Assembly (NCBI RefSeq): GCF_026627505.1
Contig: NZ_JAPNLK010000029.1
Coordinates: forward strand, 1-64,000
Length of the DNA stretch: 64,000 bases
Source: Streptomyces sp. H27-H5
Lineage (GTDB): Bacteria > Actinomycetota > Actinomycetes > Streptomycetales > Streptomycetaceae
Direction: 5' to 3'
Positions 45,541 through 53,787 of the stretch are shown piece by piece. Numbering within the stretch: the stretch's first letter is position 1; every line of letters starts with the position of its first letter. Position numbers and translations under genes: made by a program. The notes under the pieces were generated by a model. The model did not search any database and had not been told where the DNA came from. It worked only from the letters and a program-made list of their open reading frames with translations.

Positions 45541-45685
45541 TCGCTCTCTGCTGCACGGAATCATCAGCCGCGGTCGTGCGGCTGCGTCCCCTCGCGAACG
45601 CAAGGCCGCAGGGGGGACGGAGTTGTCCACATCGGTGGATTCATCCACAGGAGTTCGGGCCCCGCTGGTTCGCGGCCCCGGTGAC

Positions 45686-46774
45686 ATGGCAGGCTCTGTT
45701 CATCGCGAGCCTGATGTCGAGGAGAGTGACACCGTGCGGTCCGACGCCAACCTCGCGGGGCCGATGGCCGATCCGGTCCCTGGTCCCCGCTCTGAATCGC
45801 CGGGCGAGGATGTTTCACGTGAAACATCGTCCCCCCTGGTGGACAACGAAGACACACCCATCGGTCGAGCCGCCCAGATCGCGGTCGACGCGCTGGGCCG
45901 TGCGGGTGAACGCCTGCCCCGACCCGCGCAGACGCGGGTCATGGTGGTGGCGAACCAGAAGGGCGGCGTGGGCAAGACCACCACGACCGTGAATCTGGCG
46001 GCCTCGCTGGCCCTGCACGGTGCGCGGGTGTTGGTGATCGACCTCGACCCGCAGGGCAACGCCTCCACGGCGCTGGGGATCGACCACCACGCGGACGTGC
46101 CGTCCATCTACGACGTGCTCGTGGACAGCCGGCCCCTGCTGGAGGTCGTTCAGCCGGTGGTGGACGTGGAGGGCCTGTTCTGTGCCCCGGCGACGATCGA
46201 CCTGGCGGGTGCGGAGATCGAGCTGGTGTCGCTGGTGGCTCGCGAGAGCCGGCTCCAGCGGGCGATCCAGGCGTACGAGCAGCCGCTGGACTACATCCTG
46301 ATCGACTGCCCGCCCTCCCTGGGGCTGCTGACGGTGAACGCGATGGTCGCGGGCGCCGAGGTACTGATCCCGATCCAGTGCGAGTACTACGCGCTGGAGG
46401 GTCTGGGGCAGCTGCTGCGCAACGTCGATCTGGTGCGGGCCCACCTGAACCCGACACTGCACGTCTCCACGATCCTGCTGACCATGTACGACGGCAGAAC
46501 GCGGATGGCCTCGCAGGTGGCGGACGAGGTGCGCACGCACTTCGGCAAGGAGGTGCTGAAGACCAGCATCCCGCGCTCGGTGCGCATCTCCGAGGCCCCG
46601 AGCTACGGTCAGACGGTTCTCACGTACGACCCGGGCTCCAGCGGAGCCCTTTCCTACCTGGAAGCCGCGCGGGAGATCGCGCTGCGGGGGGCCGGAATCC
46701 ATTACGACGCCCAGCATGCCCATCTGGGCGCGGGCACGAACAGCACGCAGAGCATGGCGGAGGGGATCCAGTGA
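45686..46774 (+). CDS. parA: Chromosome partitioning ATPase ParA
   Basis: A 362-residue ParA/Soj protein. It has an N-terminal extension of about 85 residues, a deviant Walker A NQKGGVGKTTTTVNLA, Walker A' region DLDPQGNASTALG, and DYILIDCPPSLGLL. ParA moves ParB-bound origins, and in Streptomyces it forms filaments from the hyphal tip. ATG 45686 after GGTGAC is taken as start; the open frame further upstream crosses a parS site and a terminator. A second parS site lies inside the N-terminal coding part. The stop overlaps the parB start (GTGA). Confidence 0.95.
   Translation: MAGSVHREPDVEESDTVRSDANLAGPMADPVPGPRSESPGEDVSRETSSPLVDNEDTPIGRAAQIAVDALGRAGERLPRPAQTRVMVVANQKGGVGKTTTTVNLAASLALHGARVLVIDLDPQGNASTALGIDHHADVPSIYDVLVDSRPLLEVVQPVVDVEGLFCAPATIDLAGAEIELVSLVARESRLQRAIQAYEQPLDYILIDCPPSLGLLTVNAMVAGAEVLIPIQCEYYALEGLGQLLRNVDLVRAHLNPTLHVSTILLTMYDGRTRMASQVADEVRTHFGKEVLKTSIPRSVRISEAPSYGQTVLTYDPGSSGALSYLEAAREIALRGAGIHYDAQHAHLGAGTNSTQSMAEGIQ
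45811..45826. promoter_or_regulatory. parS: parS site 2 (within parA)
   Basis: TGTTTCACGTGAAACA, a perfect 16-mer. Flanking bases extend the palindrome to 20 bp (45809-45828). It is read in frame as VSRET in the variable N-terminal extension of ParA. Confidence 0.95.
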
Positions 46775-47859
46775 GTGAGCGACGTAGGGGGCTGGGACGG
46801 GGGCTCGGCGCGCTGATTCCCGCAGCTCCGCAGGAGAGGACACCGGCGGCCGAGGAAGGTTCGACGCCTCAGGCGGCCGGGCAGGTGCTGACGTCCGATC
46901 GCGGTATCGCGGCGGCGAAGCTCGCGGCGCTGGCGCAGGCCGATGTTTCACGTGAAACCTCGGAGGCGGCCGCGCCGGTGCGTGTGCCGGAGCAGGCGGC
47001 GCCGCCGGCCAATGAGGTGGCCGGGGCGACGTTCGCGGAACTTCCGATGGACGCGATCGTGCCGAACCCGCGGCAGCCCCGTGATGTGTTCGACGAGGAC
47101 GCGTTGGCGGAGCTGGTGACCTCCATCCAGGAGGTGGGCCTGCTCCAGCCGGTGGTGGTGCGGCAGTCCGCGCCGGGTCGCTATGAGCTGATCATGGGCG
47201 AGCGGCGTTGGCGGGCGTGCCGGGAGGCGGGGCTGGACTCCATCCCGGCGATCATCCGGGCCACGGACGACGAGAAGCTGCTGCTGGACGCGCTCCTGGA
47301 GAACCTGCACCGGGCGCAGCTCAATCCCCTGGAGGAGGCGGCCGCGTACGACCAGCTGCTCAAGGACTTCAACTGCACGCACGATCAGCTGGCCGACCGG
47401 ATCGGGCGTTCGCGTCCGCAGGTGTCGAACACGCTGCGGCTGCTGAGGCTTTCCGCCTCGGTGCAGCGGCGGGTGGCGGCGGGTGTCCTGTCCGCCGGTC
47501 ACGCGAGGGCTCTCCTGTCCGTGGAGGACTCCGAGGTCCAGGACAAGCTGGCACACCGGATCGTGGCCGAGGGGCTGTCGGTGCGCGCGGTCGAGGAGAT
47601 CGTGACGCTGATGGGCTCGGAGCCGTCGAGCAGTGTGAAGCCGAAGGGTCCTCGGGCGGGTGCCCGGGTGGCGCCGGCGCTCAGCGAGTTGGCGACGCGG
47701 CTGTCGGACCGGTTCGAGACCCGGGTGAAGGTGGACCTGGGCCAGAAGAAGGGCAAGATCACCGTCGAGTTCGCCTCGATGGAGGATCTGGAGCGGATTC
47801 TGGGGACGCTCGCACCGGGCGAGGGCCGGGTGCTCGACCAGGGGCTCTCCGGGGAGTAG
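46771..47859 (+). CDS. parB: Chromosome partitioning protein ParB
   Basis: A 362-residue ParB CTPase and DNA clamp. The N-terminal RRRGLGRGLGALIP is the usual ParA-contact motif. The CTP-binding domain carries NPRQPR, and ELIMGERRWRACREAG has the GERRxR box. The helix-turn-helix (RIGRSRPQVSNTLRLLRL) reads parS, and a C-terminal dimer domain follows. The GTG start at 46771 overlaps the parA stop by four bases. A parS core sits inside its own gene at 46945-46958. Confidence 0.97.
   Translation: MSERRRGLGRGLGALIPAAPQERTPAAEEGSTPQAAGQVLTSDRGIAAAKLAALAQADVSRETSEAAAPVRVPEQAAPPANEVAGATFAELPMDAIVPNPRQPRDVFDEDALAELVTSIQEVGLLQPVVVRQSAPGRYELIMGERRWRACREAGLDSIPAIIRATDDEKLLLDALLENLHRAQLNPLEEAAAYDQLLKDFNCTHDQLADRIGRSRPQVSNTLRLLRLSASVQRRVAAGVLSAGHARALLSVEDSEVQDKLAHRIVAEGLSVRAVEEIVTLMGSEPSSSVKPKGPRAGARVAPALSELATRLSDRFETRVKVDLGQKKGKITVEFASMEDLERILGTLAPGEGRVLDQGLSGE
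46944..46959. promoter_or_regulatory. parS: parS site 3 (within parB)
   Basis: TGTTTCACGTGAAACC, with a perfect 14-bp core (46945-46958), in the poorly conserved linker of ParB. It is read in frame as VSRET. Confidence 0.93.
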
Positions 47860-47949
47860 AAGCAGGGCTTCGACAGCGGAGCCGAGGGGCGGGTCGTGCC
47901 GGGTGTCCGGTACGACCCGCCCTTTTGTCGCAGCGGATACGATGCGTGT

Positions 47950-48573
47950 ATGGGTCGTCGGTTGGTGCCGCTCACGCTGGACAACCTCCAGGACCTGCCC
48001 CGACGTTGCCGCACCTGCGTGTTCTGGGAGCTCGATCCGGTCACCGGTGAGGCCGCCGTGAAGGCGGGTACTCCGGAGCTGGAGAAGGAGGCGTGGATCT
48101 CCGCCGTCCTGCTGGAGTGGGGCTCGTGCGGTCGGGTGGTCTACGTCGACGAGGTGCCGGTGGGCTTCGTGCTGTACGCGCCACCGGCGTACGTGCCGCG
48201 GGCCGCTTCGTTCCCCACCAGCCCGGTGTCTCCGGACGCGGTGCAGTTGATCACGGCGTGGATCATGCCCGGATACCAGGGCCAGGGCCTGGGGCGGGTC
48301 ATGGTCCAAACGGTCGCGAAGGATCTGCTGCGGCGGGGCTTCCGGGCGATCGAGGCGTTCGGGGACGCACGCTGGGAACGCCCGGCCTGTCTGTTGCCGG
48401 CGGACCATCTGCTGTCGGTGGGCTTCAAGACGGTACGGCCGCATCCGGCGCACCCGAGGTTGCGGCTGGAGCTGCGGTCGACGCTGTCGTGGAAGGAAGA
48501 CGTGGAGCTGGCGCTGGACCGGCTGTTGGGCGGGGCCCGGGCGCGCAAGGAGCCGGCACTGCGCCCGTTGTGA
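47950..48573 (+). CDS. GNAT family N-acetyltransferase
   Basis: A 207-residue protein with a GNAT acetyl-CoA site (ITAWIMPGYQGQGLGRVMVQTVAKDLL, about 101-127). The N-terminus has CRTCVFWELDP, a conserved cysteine pair of this subfamily. The substrate is unknown. Homologues of this type follow parB in many Streptomyces genomes. ATG 47950 is chosen because RRLVPLTLDNLQDLPRRC follows and upstream codons are not conserved-looking. The gene starts 90 bp after parB. Confidence 0.88.
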   Translation: MGRRLVPLTLDNLQDLPRRCRTCVFWELDPVTGEAAVKAGTPELEKEAWISAVLLEWGSCGRVVYVDEVPVGFVLYAPPAYVPRAASFPTSPVSPDAVQLITAWIMPGYQGQGLGRVMVQTVAKDLLRRGFRAIEAFGDARWERPACLLPADHLLSVGFKTVRPHPAHPRLRLELRSTLSWKEDVELALDRLLGGARARKEPALRPL

Positions 48574-48604
48574 ACCGGGTATGTGAAGTGAACCGGGTAT
48601 GCGA

Positions 48605-48636
48605 ACGGGGCCGCCCCTTTGAGGGGGCGGCCCCGT
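48605..48636. terminator. Bidirectional terminator overlapping a parS site
   Basis: A perfect 13-bp stem (48605-48617 with 48624-48636) and a 6-base loop, between the converging GNAT and trxA genes. Its last two bases are the first two of the parS core at 48635. Just before it, TGAACCGGGTATG occurs twice (48571 and 48589). Confidence 0.8.
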
Positions 48637-48649
48637 TTCACGTGAAACA
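48634..48649. promoter_or_regulatory. parS: parS site 4
   Basis: A perfect 14-bp core GTTTCACGTGAAAC (48635-48648) between converging genes, fused to the right arm of the terminator hairpin. Confidence 0.94.
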
Positions 48650-48658
48650 AGCAGTGGA

Positions 48659-49003
48659 TCAGCCGACGGGCTTGATGGTCACGAAACCATCGAGGTCGCG
48701 CAGGATGGCGGCCTTCGGCTTGGCACCGACGATGGTCTTGACGACCTCGCCACCCTGGTAGACGTTCAGGGTCGGGATGGACATGACGCCGTACTTGGCG
48801 GCGGTGTCCGGGTTCTGGTCGATGTTCAGCTTGACGATCTCGATCTCGTCGCCGTACTCGGCCGCGATGGCCTCCAGGGACGGGGCGATCTGGCGGCACG
48901 GGCCGCACCATTCGGCCCAGAAGTCCACCAGGACGGGCTTGTCACTGGCCAGGACGTCCTGATCGAAGCTGGCGTCGGTCACGGTCTTGAGGGTGCCGGC
49001 CAC
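48659..49003 (-). CDS. trxA: Thioredoxin
   Basis: A 114-residue cytoplasmic thioredoxin with the active site W-C33-G-P-C36 and the cis-proline in SIPTLNVY. It reduces protein disulfides and is itself reduced by the TrxB encoded 54 bp upstream on the same strand. Start GTG 49003 follows AAGGAGG. Confidence 0.96.
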   Translation of the reverse strand: MAGTLKTVTDASFDQDVLASDKPVLVDFWAEWCGPCRQIAPSLEAIAAEYGDEIEIVKLNIDQNPDTAAKYGVMSIPTLNVYQGGEVVKTIVGAKPKAAILRDLDGFVTIKPVG

Positions 49004-49057
49004 AGCGGCCTCCTTATTTCCTTCTGCGGGGTGTGCGGGGTGTGGGGTGGTGCTGGA

Positions 49058-50017
49058 TCAGACGGCCGCGTGGGCCTTCTCGGCGTCCGCGACCGCGGCG
49101 AGGAAGCGCTCCGCGTCGAGGGCGGCCGAGCAGCCGGTGCCGGCGGCGGTGATCGCCTGACGGTAGGTGTGGTCCACGACGTCGCCGGCGCCGAAGACAC
49201 CGGTGAGGTTGGTGCGCGTGGACGGCGCGGCGACCTTGAGGTAGCCCTCGTCGTCCAGGTCCAACTGCCCCGTGAACAGCTCCGTACGCGGGTCGTGGCC
49301 GACGGCGATGAAGAGGCCGGTCACGGGCAGCTCGGAGGTCTCACCGGTCTTGGTGTTGCGCAGGGTGAGACCGGAAAGCTTCTGCTCGCCGTGGATCTCG
49401 GCGACCTCGCTGTCCCAGGCGAACTTGATCTTCGGGTCGGCGAAGGCGCGGTCCTGCATGGTCTTGGAGGCGCGCAGGCTGTCACGACGGTGGACGATGG
49501 TGACGCTCTTGGCGAAGCGGGAGAGGAAGGTCGCCTCCTCCATCGCGGTGTCGCCGCCGCCGACGACGGCGATGTCCTGGTCCTTGAAGAAGAACCCGTC
49601 ACAGGTGGCGCACCAGGAGACTCCGCGGCCGGAGAGGGTGTCCTCGTTCGGCAGGCCGAGCTTGCGGTGCTGGGAACCGGTGGTGACGATGACGGCCTTG
49701 GCGCGGTGCACGGTACCGGCGGTGTCGGTGACGGTCTTGATGTCGCCGGTGAGGTCCACGGCCACGACGTCGTCGGGGACCAGCTCGGCGCCGAAGCGCT
49801 CGGCCTGACCGCGCATGTTGTCCATGAGGTCAGGACCCATGATGCCGTCTTGGAACCCGGGGAAGTTCTCGACCTCGGTGGTGTTCATGAGCGCACCGCC
49901 GGCGGTGACGGCTCCCTCGAAGACCAAGGGGTTGAGCGAAGCGCGTGCGGTGTACAGGGCGGCCGTGTAACCGGCCGGCCCGGAGCCGATGATGATCACG
50001 TTTCGTACGTCGCTCAC
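49058..50017 (-). CDS. trxB: Thioredoxin reductase
   Basis: A 319-residue low-molecular-weight flavoenzyme. It has the FAD site GSGPAGYTAALYTARA, redox-active C136-A-T-C139, the NADPH site VVGGGDTAMEEA and a second FAD motif GVFGAGDVVD. It passes electrons from NADPH to thioredoxin. GTG 50017 is chosen at SDVRNVIIIGSG, the normal family start. In Streptomyces a trxBA operon is controlled by SigR, but I did not find a clear SigR promoter here. Confidence 0.96.
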   Translation of the reverse strand: MSDVRNVIIIGSGPAGYTAALYTARASLNPLVFEGAVTAGGALMNTTEVENFPGFQDGIMGPDLMDNMRGQAERFGAELVPDDVVAVDLTGDIKTVTDTAGTVHRAKAVIVTTGSQHRKLGLPNEDTLSGRGVSWCATCDGFFFKDQDIAVVGGGDTAMEEATFLSRFAKSVTIVHRRDSLRASKTMQDRAFADPKIKFAWDSEVAEIHGEQKLSGLTLRNTKTGETSELPVTGLFIAVGHDPRTELFTGQLDLDDEGYLKVAAPSTRTNLTGVFGAGDVVDHTYRQAITAAGTGCSAALDAERFLAAVADAEKAHAAV

Positions 50018-50141
50018 GGGTTCTTTCCTCGTCTCTGCGGACTGCGTGCTGCCTACCGGGGGCCGGTGCGGACCTTCACCCCACCCAACGGATCCTACGG
50101 CGCGCGCATTCCCCACTTTTCCCCATGCCGTCCCGAACGTT

Positions 50142-51080
50142 TCAGGTCCGCGGGTAGGTCCTGGTCAGGAGGGGCTTCCCCGGGGCCGCCGCGGCGGTGT
50201 CACCACAGCCGGCGTCGACCAGGTAGGCGTCCGCCCTGGCGAGGTCACCGGGGTGCGGAAGGACCACGAGGTACACGTCGGTGCCCCGGTAGGTGCCGCG
50301 TTCGGTGGCGATCGGGGTGTCCGGCCGGCCGGTGGCGGCCTGTACGCACGGGGGGACCGGCGCGGCCCGCCGGTCGGAGGGCGCCACCCCGGAAGGAGGA
50401 GCGTTCTCCATTCCGTACGTGTTGTTCTTCTCCCCCTGTACGCCCGGGTCTTGCTTCCCCGAGGCGAGCAGTTGCCGGACGCTGTCCTGGAGCCCCTGCG
50501 CGGTGTAGGTGCCCTCGTCGGATCGGCCGGTCGAGGTCGCCGCGTCGCTGCGACCGGCGGTGCTCTGGGGGCGCGTGCCGTCGAGTCCGTTGACGAGGAG
50601 GATTCCGAGGGCGCAGGCCGCCGCTCCGGCCAGCCCGGCGATGACAGCGATCCGGCGGCGTGCGCGGCGACGGCCGGGTCCGGTTGGGCCGGCCGGGTGA
50701 CCGCCGGGTCGGCGGGCCTCGGATCCGGGGACCCGGGAGGGCGTTGTTTCACGTGAAACAACGCTGTCGCTCGCGTTGTCGCGCGTGTGGTCGGGCATCT
50801 GGGCGGGCTCGGCGCGGTGCGCCGTGGAGCCGAGCAGCGCTTCGGCGGCGAGAGCCGCGTCGATCCGGCCCGCGACGTCGGACGGCATCCGGGCGGGGCC
50901 GGGAAGCGTGCCGAGCAGGGCGCGGATTTCCTCCAGGGAGGCACGGACGTCGGCGCACAGGGCACACGTGTCGAGGTGCCGGCGTACCTCGGCGGTGCGC
51001 GACGGCGAGAGCAGTCCTTCGGTCAGGTCGGAGATCTCCGAGACGTCCGGGTGCCGGATCGTGCCGGTTGGGGGGTTCAC
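50142..51080 (-). CDS. Zinc-finger-type anti-sigma factor
   Basis: A 312-residue membrane protein. The N-terminal anti-sigma domain has the zinc motif H-x3-C-x2-C in RHLDTCALC (about 35-42). A linker follows, then a membrane helix (about 145-163, IAVIAGLAGAAACALGILLV), and an extracellular region of about 150 residues with two cysteines. It should bind and restrain the ECF sigma factor whose gene overlaps it by four bases (51077-51080). A parS site lies within the linker coding region. Start GTG 51080. Confidence 0.9.
   Translation of the reverse strand: MNPPTGTIRHPDVSEISDLTEGLLSPSRTAEVRRHLDTCALCADVRASLEEIRALLGTLPGPARMPSDVAGRIDAALAAEALLGSTAHRAEPAQMPDHTRDNASDSVVSRETTPSRVPGSEARRPGGHPAGPTGPGRRRARRRIAVIAGLAGAAACALGILLVNGLDGTRPQSTAGRSDAATSTGRSDEGTYTAQGLQDSVRQLLASGKQDPGVQGEKNNTYGMENAPPSGVAPSDRRAAPVPPCVQAATGRPDTPIATERGTYRGTDVYLVVLPHPGDLARADAYLVDAGCGDTAAAAPGKPLLTRTYPRT
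50745..50760. promoter_or_regulatory. parS: parS site 5 (within the anti-sigma gene)
   Basis: TGTTTCACGTGAAACA, a perfect 16-mer at the centre of a 24-bp palindrome (50741-50764). It is read in frame as VSRET in the linker before the membrane helix. Confidence 0.95.
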
Positions 51081-51775
51081 GGACGTCCACCTCCGCCCTT
51101 CACTGCGTCTGGGTCTGGATGCCGGGGGTCTGCCGCTGGTGGGACGGATGTGCCCGGCGTCCGGTTCCTTCCCCGCTCGGTGGCGGTGTTATCCCCGGCA
51201 TTCGTGCGCAGATGAGTGAGCATCGGGACGAGTTTCGCCCGGCCCCGCGCACAGCGGCTCTTCACGGTGCCCGTCGGCACGTCGAGGAGACGGGCGGCCT
51301 CGGCGACGGGGTATCCCTGCATGTCGACGAGGACCAGCGCGGCCCGCTGATCGGCCGGGAGGGTGCTGAGGGCGGCCAGCAGCTCGCGATGGAGGTCCTG
51401 GCGCTCCGCAGGGGCCTCCGCGGACTCGTGGGGCTCCAGGAGCCGCTCCAGCCGCTCCGTGTCGTCGAGCGGGGAGGTCTTGCGGGTGGCAGCCTTGCGG
51501 GCGCGGTCCAGGCAGGCGTTCACGGTGATCCGGTGCAGCCAGGTCGTGACGGCCGAGTCCCCCCGGAAGGTGTGGGCGGCCCGATAGGCGGAGACCAGGG
51601 CGTCCTGCACGGCGTCGGCCGCTTCCTCGCGGTCGCCGAGGGTGCGCAGGGCGACGGCCCACATCCGGTCGCGGTGACGGCGTACGAGTTCGCCGAAGGC
51701 GTCGGGGTCCCCGTCGACGTGCAGGGCCAGGAGTTCCTGGTCGCTGTGGCCGTCGGCCGTTGCTTCGTGCGTCAC
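51077..51775 (-). CDS. sigM: ECF sigma factor (SigM-like)
   Basis: A 232-residue extracytoplasmic-function sigma factor. Region 2 (about 15-90) includes FGELVRRHRDRMWAVALR and DAVQDALVSAYRAAHTFRG. Region 4 (about 130-190) includes LPADQRAALVLVDMQGYPVAEAARLLDVPTGTVKSRCARGRAKL. GTG 51775 follows GGGAGCGAGGT. The gene order sigM, anti-sigma, trxB, trxA near oriC matches the actinobacterial SigM locus; the name is given on that basis. Its cysteine-bearing anti-sigma partner may sense redox or envelope stress. Confidence 0.9.
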   Translation of the reverse strand: MTHEATADGHSDQELLALHVDGDPDAFGELVRRHRDRMWAVALRTLGDREEAADAVQDALVSAYRAAHTFRGDSAVTTWLHRITVNACLDRARKAATRKTSPLDDTERLERLLEPHESAEAPAERQDLHRELLAALSTLPADQRAALVLVDMQGYPVAEAARLLDVPTGTVKSRCARGRAKLVPMLTHLRTNAGDNTATERGRNRTPGTSVPPAADPRHPDPDAVKGGGGRP

Positions 51776-51939
51776 ACCTCGCTCCCTTCCGGGATGGAGA
51801 TTAGGGCCTGCGTCGGTCGAGCACGAGGGCCCCCGGGTGATCGGGGAGGTGCGCGGGTCGCGGCCCACATGAGGAAGCCGCGCTGCCGAAGGGGTGGAGG
51901 GCCTTTCGGTGCGGCGGCTTCGTCGTGTGGGGGTGGGGC

Positions 51940-53724
51940 TCAGGAGGGGCGGCCGAGGACCTTGATCTCGCTGATGCCACCGCGGTACCCGCCCGTTCCG
52001 TCGTCCGGCAGTTCCGTGATGTGGATCAGCACGTAGCGGGTTCGAACCGGGGTGTCCAAGGTGGTCTGGAGCTTCTTGTTCGCCTTCTCCAGCTTGGTGA
52101 TCCGCTGGGGGAACGCGGACAGGGAGTCGGGTGCGGAAGCCTCCGGCGCCGCGCCGCGCATCTCGGCGCGCTGTCCGGCCACGTAGAAGTCCACGTCGAT
52201 CTCGGAGACGTTCTGGACGCTCCCGAGGTCGACGACGATGCCGCTGCCGTTCTCTTCGAGGTTCCCGAACTTGGGGTAGTTCTGGTAGCGGGGAGTGATC
52301 CAGGCGGAGGAGGCGTCACCGTCGACGGCGTTGCCGGCCGTCTCGGGCTTCACCCCGGACCCGCCGAAGGTGATCACTTGAGCCTGCGTGATCTTGAGCG
52401 GCTTGGCCGGCTCCGCCTTCTTCGGGTTGTCGTCGGTCGTGTCCGTTTGTGTGTCGGTCTCGCCACCGTTGTTGCCGCCCTTGTTGTAGCGGTCCAGGAG
52501 GGTGTCGGCGAGCTGCCAGCTGCCCAGACCGAGCGCGACGATCAGCAGGGCGGCGACGCTCCACTTGAGGGCGCGGCCGGTGCGGCTCTGCAACGGGGGC
52601 GGCGGGGGCGTGACGGAGTGGCTCTGGACGGTCGGCAGGCCCGTGGGCGTGGGCCGTCCGTAGCTGCCCTGCTGGTAGGTGGTGTGCTGGTACTCGGGCG
52701 GCGCCGTGAAGGCGGGCTCCGGCGGCCGGATGCGGGGCATCGCCGCGACGGCCTTGGCCAGCTCCTCCGGGGTGGTGAAGGCGGGCTCCTGGCGGGAGGC
52801 CGTGGCCCCGTCGTTGGCGAGGGCCCGCATGGCGAGCTCGCCGAGGCCCCGGTGGACGCCGGCGCGTACCTGGTCGGGAGCGATCAGGCCGACGCCCTTG
52901 GGTAGGCCCGCGAGGCCGTACGCGTCGTTCTCGTAGGGCCAGCGCTGGGTGAGGGCGGCGTACAGGAGCGCGCCGACGGCCTCGGTGTCGGCCTGCTGCG
53001 GGGTGTCGCTGGTGATGCCGCGCAGGGCGGCGTTCACGGCGAGCCCGCGGATCCGGTACTGGCCCGAGGAGGTGCGCAGTATCGCGCTGGGCGTCAGCCG
53101 CAGATGGGCCAGGCCCTCGCGGTGCGCGGCGGTCATGGCTTGGGAGACCTGGCTGACCAGCTGGTAGGCCTCGTGGGCCTCCAGCGGTCCCAGCGCGAGG
53201 ATCGAGGTCAGCTCGGTGGCGTCGGGCAGCCACTCGTGGACGACGTAGACGAGGTCGTTCTCCTCCACGGCGTCGAGGACCTGGACGAACCGGGGGTCAC
53301 CGAGCAGGGCGGAGGAACGGGCGGCGGCCAGGACGGCCCGCGCCCGGGGGTGGTCGGCGGGCAGCAGGTGGACGCCCACGGCGCGGCGGAGCTTCTCGTC
53401 CATCGCGCGCCAACTGCTGAATCCGTCCAGACGGGTGACGCACTCTTCGAGCCGGTAGCGTCTGGCGAGCTTGTGGCCGCTGTGGAGTCCGGGTGCGGCC
53501 ACCGGGGCCGGGTTGATGCGTTCGCCATCCGTTTCGGGCATGGAACTGTCCGCGGCTCGTCCGTTCTGCGTGTCCACCCCGTCGGCCGTGGCCTTGGCCG
53601 CCTCTGCGGCCGACGGCTCGTCGCCGCCGTTGTCGGCCACGTCGACGGCAGCTGTGCTACGTTCCGCCACCGTCGTCCCTGCCTCCCCATCCGTTGCGCG
53701 CTGTCGGCCAGTCTGCGAAGCCAT
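51940..53724 (-). CDS. Kinase-like (pseudokinase) membrane protein, partner of MurJ
   Basis: About 594 residues. An acidic N-terminus (about 1-75) leads to a protein-kinase fold (about 80-330) that lacks catalytic residues: the HRD position reads HLRLTP and the DFG position reads IRGLAV. A membrane helix (about 385-408) follows, then an extracellular beta-rich domain (about 450-590) resembling carbohydrate-binding or discoidin modules. In Mycobacterium the same parts are the C-terminal half of MviN, where PknB phosphorylates the pseudokinase and FhaA then binds. Here it is a separate gene just after murJ. ATG 53724 is used; GTG 53739 is possible. Confidence 0.9.
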   Translation of the reverse strand: MASQTGRQRATDGEAGTTVAERSTAAVDVADNGGDEPSAAEAAKATADGVDTQNGRAADSSMPETDGERINPAPVAAPGLHSGHKLARRYRLEECVTRLDGFSSWRAMDEKLRRAVGVHLLPADHPRARAVLAAARSSALLGDPRFVQVLDAVEENDLVYVVHEWLPDATELTSILALGPLEAHEAYQLVSQVSQAMTAAHREGLAHLRLTPSAILRTSSGQYRIRGLAVNAALRGITSDTPQQADTEAVGALLYAALTQRWPYENDAYGLAGLPKGVGLIAPDQVRAGVHRGLGELAMRALANDGATASRQEPAFTTPEELAKAVAAMPRIRPPEPAFTAPPEYQHTTYQQGSYGRPTPTGLPTVQSHSVTPPPPPLQSRTGRALKWSVAALLIVALGLGSWQLADTLLDRYNKGGNNGGETDTQTDTTDDNPKKAEPAKPLKITQAQVITFGGSGVKPETAGNAVDGDASSAWITPRYQNYPKFGNLEENGSGIVVDLGSVQNVSEIDVDFYVAGQRAEMRGAAPEASAPDSLSAFPQRITKLEKANKKLQTTLDTPVRTRYVLIHITELPDDGTGGYRGGISEIKVLGRPS

Positions 53725-53787
53725 GCCAATTGTGCCCACAGTCCGACGCTATGCACGACACGCGATGGGGCCCGACGGTTGTGCGCA

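Noticed and set aside
45434..45685. Longer ParA starting at 45434
   Set aside because: That frame would cross the rsmG terminator and a parS site, and the start has no ribosome site. ATG 45686 fits the family.
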